Assembly: GCA_002437415.1 (NCBI GenBank)
Contig: DJPL01000003.1
Span: 1-7,497, forward strand
Length of the DNA stretch: 7,497 nucleotides
Direction of reading: 5' to 3'
From: Ruminococcaceae bacterium UBA6413
Lineage (GTDB): Bacteria; Bacillota; Clostridia; Oscillospirales; Ruminococcaceae
The position numbers and the translations under genes were made by a program. How positions within the stretch are numbered: the stretch's first letter is position 1; each line of letters begins with the position of its first letter. This document shows, in pieces, positions 6,101 to 7,497 of this stretch. The notes under the pieces were generated by a model that ran no database searches, was not told the DNA's origin, and saw only the letters and a list, made by a program, of their open reading frames with translations.

Positions 6101-6712
6101 TATGTTTATATAACCGAAAAGCTTTACAAGGAGCTTAGCAACGAAGATGCGCTTCCGTATAACTGCTACTTCTTCAACTCGGTGCAGGGTGACGATATGC
6201 CCGAAAGCGACAGGGATAAGCTTGCCGAGAAGCTGATGAAGATAGACGGCGTTATGGGCGTCAGCTTCAAGACGAGCGTAGAGGGCACGTTCTCGACTAT
6301 GCTCAAGTCCCTGCTTCTTGTAATAGTAGTGCTTATAGTAAGTGCGGGTGCACTGGCGTTTATAGTGCTGTACAATCTTACTAATATAAATATAAACGAG
6401 CGTATCCGTGAAATAGCATCGCTCAAGGTGCTGGGCTTCTATGATAAGGAAGTATCAATGTATGTTTTCAGAGAAACCGTGATACTTACACTGATAGGTA
6501 CGCTTGCGGGTATGATATTCGGTCGGTTCTTAGTCGACTTTGTTGTAAGGACGGCTGAGATAGATATGGTAATGTTCGGCAGGACGGTTCACCCTATGAG
6601 CTTTGCGCTGTCGGCGGTGATCACAATATTCTTTGCTGTAACAGTAATGCTCTTTATGCATAAGCGGCTTATGAAGGTCGATATGGTAGAGGCGCTCAAG
6701 AGTGTTGAATAA
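3110..6712 (+). CDS. FtsX-family ABC permease with a long heptad-repeat stalk
   Basis: This 1200-residue membrane protein is the likely partner of the preceding ATPase. TM1 is at about residues 20-42. An extracytoplasmic MacB-like domain (about 45-255) follows. A huge two-arm coiled coil spans 262-634. Then come TM2-TM4 (about 666-686, 715-741, 760-782), TM5 (835-856), a second extracytoplasmic domain (857-1062) and TM6-TM8 (about 1066-1090, 1120-1144, 1164-1184). This is two FtsX modules in one chain, so one copy could make a full transporter. EEQRTQIGTLKALGY and INERIREIASLKVLGF are the paired cytoplasmic FtsX motifs after TM2 and TM6. The core resembles a Firmicutes FtsX permease family that I recognise; the stalk is the unusual part. 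AAAGGG seven bases upstream supports the start, although an in-frame ATG at 3122 is possible. Substrate transport or force transmission to a wall enzyme are both possible roles. Confidence 0.93.
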   Translation: MKNAMLKNAFAEMKKTKSRFFSIFGIIAIGTGFFAGLLASAPAMKKSSDNYYDRTSLLDYRLVSTYGFDDNDIKALKDGLSNVNVYPGYYTDAYVNTDSGEKKVARVYSLDTIGENNPYSSLEITEGRLPQAENECVVDNSKMVKEYKVGDKLTLGGDENTDIDETLSVKEFTIVGRFESPMYISDVERGNTTIGSGSVFMLCYVPQSCFKTEVYTQVVITSDKLKEYNCYSDEYENARDELGERIQKIADSREQGRYDEIIKEAQSKIDDGQKELDEKKADAYKEIDDNEKKLDDAKKELDDAKVQLADGKAQLDDSKKQLDDAKKQLDENEPVLADSKKQLDDSKKQLDDSKKLLDDTKVQLDSSKAQLDSSAKQLDDTKAQLDSAKTQLDETSSQLDTAKTQLDSAKAQLDESKATLDATDKQLTDSQNDINNSRVQINTAVAVGMMTSEEAAVKLAQLDAAQQQVDAGRAQYESGLAQYNAGLSEYEKSKAEYDAGYAQYSAAKAQYESGLAQYNDGRAQYESGLSQYNEGKKQYEEGLAQYNEGKKQYEDGLAKYEKGKAEYDNGRKQYEDGLAKYNDGVEEYEKNYAAYEDGLKEYNDVVKELSAAKAEADEKFADAQKEIDDNQKKLDDVEKPEWYLFTRDDDPGYSEYGQNAERISNIAMVFPLFFVMVAALVCLTTMTRMVEEQRTQIGTLKALGYKNGAIMFKYMFYALTAGIAGAVIGMLVGMKIFPAIIITAYGMMYVIPDILLPYDFALMAGTTAAAVLLTAVTVYFSCSSILHDCPATLMRPKTPKSGKKILLERIGFIWNRLSFSHKVTMRNIFRYKRRMLMTIVGIAGCTALVLTGFGVYDSVNDIIEKQFGEISNYTGIAAYGDTETDEQITEISDKLAQYNCDGNKIYQKQITVSSGKNSTDAYIFGAKDNDTIAQFVTVKDRRTGERYTVTDEGVIINEKLATLLGGVKKGDEITLSLSDTKRVNAKVTEICENYAHHYVYITEKLYKELSNEDALPYNCYFFNSVQGDDMPESDRDKLAEKLMKIDGVMGVSFKTSVEGTFSTMLKSLLLVIVVLIVSAGALAFIVLYNLTNININERIREIASLKVLGFYDKEVSMYVFRETVILTLIGTLAGMIFGRFLVDFVVRTAEIDMVMFGRTVHPMSFALSAVITIFFAVTVMLFMHKRLMKVDMVEALKSVE
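3893..4432 (+). repeat. Leu-heptad arm of the stalk (21-bp coding repeats)
   Basis: This encodes permease residues 262-441. From Ile287 to Ile441 a Leu or Ile falls at every seventh position, 23 in a row, mostly as xxQLDDS or xxQLDSA. The residue three after each Leu is small or polar (Ala, Ser, Thr, Asn or Gly). One 11-residue step separates Leu276 from Ile287, and Ile262, Ile269 and Leu276 continue the register towards the membrane. At the DNA level this is an array of diverged 21-bp units. A 24-base exact match between 4058-4081 and 4121-4144, offset 63 bp (three units), suggests comparatively recent duplication. Confidence 0.9.
4493..5011 (+). repeat. Tyr-heptad arm of the stalk (21-bp coding repeats)
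   Basis: This encodes permease residues 462-634. Leu462 and Val469 lead into 19 consecutive heptads with Tyr (476 to 602), then Leu609. Fifteen of the 19 Tyr heptads have Gly three residues after the Tyr (xxQYxxG). An 11-residue step to Phe620 follows, then Ile627 and Leu634, mirroring the other arm. The pattern resembles the xxxLxxG heptad known from YhgE/Pip-type proteins, with Tyr in place of Leu. Part of the array repeats with a 14-residue, 42-bp unit: the GAGGGCAAAAAGCA stretch at 4709 recurs at 4751 with a single base change at the 15th position. Confidence 0.9.
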
Positions 6713-6716
6713 ATTT

Positions 6717-6728
6717 GGGCAATCGCCC
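6717..6728 (+). other. Small hairpin in front of the third operon gene
   Basis: GGGC-AATC-GCCC forms a 4-bp all-GC stem with a tetraloop four bases past the permease stop codon. It abuts the GGAGG ribosome binding site (6729-6733) of the next gene. There is no T-tract, so it is not a terminator. It may tune translation or mRNA processing, or mean nothing. Confidence 0.4.
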
Positions 6729-6743
6729 GGAGGTTGGTAATAT

Positions 6744-7497
6744 ATGAAACTTGGAAAAGCAATTGCGGCGGCAGTAGGCACTGCGGCGGCGGTAGGTGCG
6801 GCTGTATACGCAAAAAGACGACTTGACGAGTCGCAGGCTGTGCTTAAAAAGCAGAAAAGCGTTGCCGCGTGGAAAAGCGGAGAAAATGTAACGCGCAAAG
6901 AAATAATAAGAAATCCTGTGAATGAAGAGCGACAGACTGATATTCTTAAAAGCAGGATAAACACTGCCGCGCGTGATTATGAGGAGCTGTCACAGCGGAA
7001 CAATGACGAAGAGCAGAGGACAGTGCCGGTAAGCTTTACTTTCACCGAGTCGGAGGAAGCCGAAAATGTCGGCGTAAGCTTCGAGCGCGTATTCGACCAT
7101 TTCAACAGGCTTGAAGAATCCGGAAAAGAAGTCGGATACACTGAGCCGGAACAAAGCACACAGCCGGAAGAAGAGAGCGTTCCTGCGGCTGATGAAATTA
7201 CCGATTACAGTAAGCAACAGTTGGACGATGAGATGCTTCAGGCTATCGCTATTGCCAATGCTATACTTATGAAGGAAGGAAAAAAAGAGTTCATTCGGGA
7301 GATACCTGCGACAGAAACTTTTACGTCCGAACCTGTTGAGGAAGCGGCAAAGGTGCTTGAGGATATATCCTCTGCCACTGAGCCTGAAACGCCCGATATA
7401 CCCGATGAAAGTATTTTTGATATCTTATCGGAAGAAGCTGACGCGGAACAACCCGAGGCTGTAGAAGAAACAGTCGAAGCGGCGAATACGCTTGAAG
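6744..7497 (+). CDS. Acidic protein with N-terminal membrane segment, partial at right edge
   Basis: The frame is open from the ATG at 6744 to the window end, giving 251 residues with no stop. GGAGG ten bases upstream supports the start. The gene follows the permease by 31 bp and looks like the third gene of the operon. I do not recognise its family. The N-terminus (MKLGKAIAAAVGTAAAVGAA, then VYAKRR) holds one weakly hydrophobic Ala/Gly/Val segment at about residues 6-23, which could be a membrane anchor or an uncleaved or cleaved (VYA-K) signal. A charged, probably helical stretch follows to about residue 90. A long Glu/Asp/Pro/Thr-rich region then follows from about residue 100, interrupted by more ordered-looking helices near 111-129 and 157-184. 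Which side of the membrane the acidic part faces cannot be decided. A role with the transporter is inferred only from position. Confidence 0.8.
   Translation, partial: MKLGKAIAAAVGTAAAVGAAVYAKRRLDESQAVLKKQKSVAAWKSGENVTRKEIIRNPVNEERQTDILKSRINTAARDYEELSQRNNDEEQRTVPVSFTFTESEEAENVGVSFERVFDHFNRLEESGKEVGYTEPEQSTQPEEESVPAADEITDYSKQQLDDEMLQAIAIANAILMKEGKKEFIREIPATETFTSEPVEEAAKVLEDISSATEPETPDIPDESIFDILSEEADAEQPEAVEETVEAANTLE

Noticed and set aside
7203..7230. SKQQLDDE in the third operon gene, resembling the QLDD heptads of the permease stalk
   Set aside because: A single eight-residue resemblance in charged, low-complexity sequence, with no heptad continuation, is easily chance.

Overview
The window looks like a chromosomal segment of a low-to-mid GC Gram-positive bacterium of the class Clostridia. 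A Ruminococcus/Oscillospiraceae-type source is an inference. The support is a metK gene under a classical SAM-I (S-box) riboswitch with its own terminator, AAAGGA-type ribosome binding sites, frequent ATA and AGA codons, and an FtsX-family permease whose core sequence resembles Firmicutes members of the family. I see no phage, insertion sequence, CRISPR array, tRNA or rRNA.

The left part (about 209 to 2212) reads leftward. A TTGACA-17-TACAAT promoter drives a leader carrying a SAM-I aptamer and a rho-independent terminator, then metK (methionine adenosyltransferase). A small GNAT acetyltransferase follows 73 bp downstream on the same strand and is closed by a terminator hairpin. A strong hairpin lies between metK and the GNAT gene, but its T-tract faces the wrong way for metK.

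The right part (2275 to the window end) reads rightward from a divergent TTGAAT-17-TATAAT promoter. It is an apparent three-gene operon: a MacB/LolD-type ABC ATPase, a 1200-residue FtsX-family permease with two FtsX modules, and an acidic protein with one N-terminal hydrophobic segment whose gene runs off the right edge. The spacings are 19 and 31 bp.

The most striking object is the extracytoplasmic insertion in the permease. About 375 residues form two heptad-repeat arms. The first has Leu every seven residues (xxQLDxS/A/T). The second has Tyr every seven residues (xxQYxxG, 19 Tyr in a row). A short hinge at about residues 442-461 joins them. Both arms switch register by one 11-residue step, after 23 and 22 heptad core positions counted from the hinge, and each then has three more core positions next to the membrane. 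This mirror symmetry strongly suggests one long antiparallel coiled-coil hairpin, a stalk of roughly 25 nm if fully helical, worked from inside by the ATPase. I infer a mechanotransmission-type system acting on or through the cell envelope. The substrate or partner is not visible here; the downstream acidic protein is a candidate partner.
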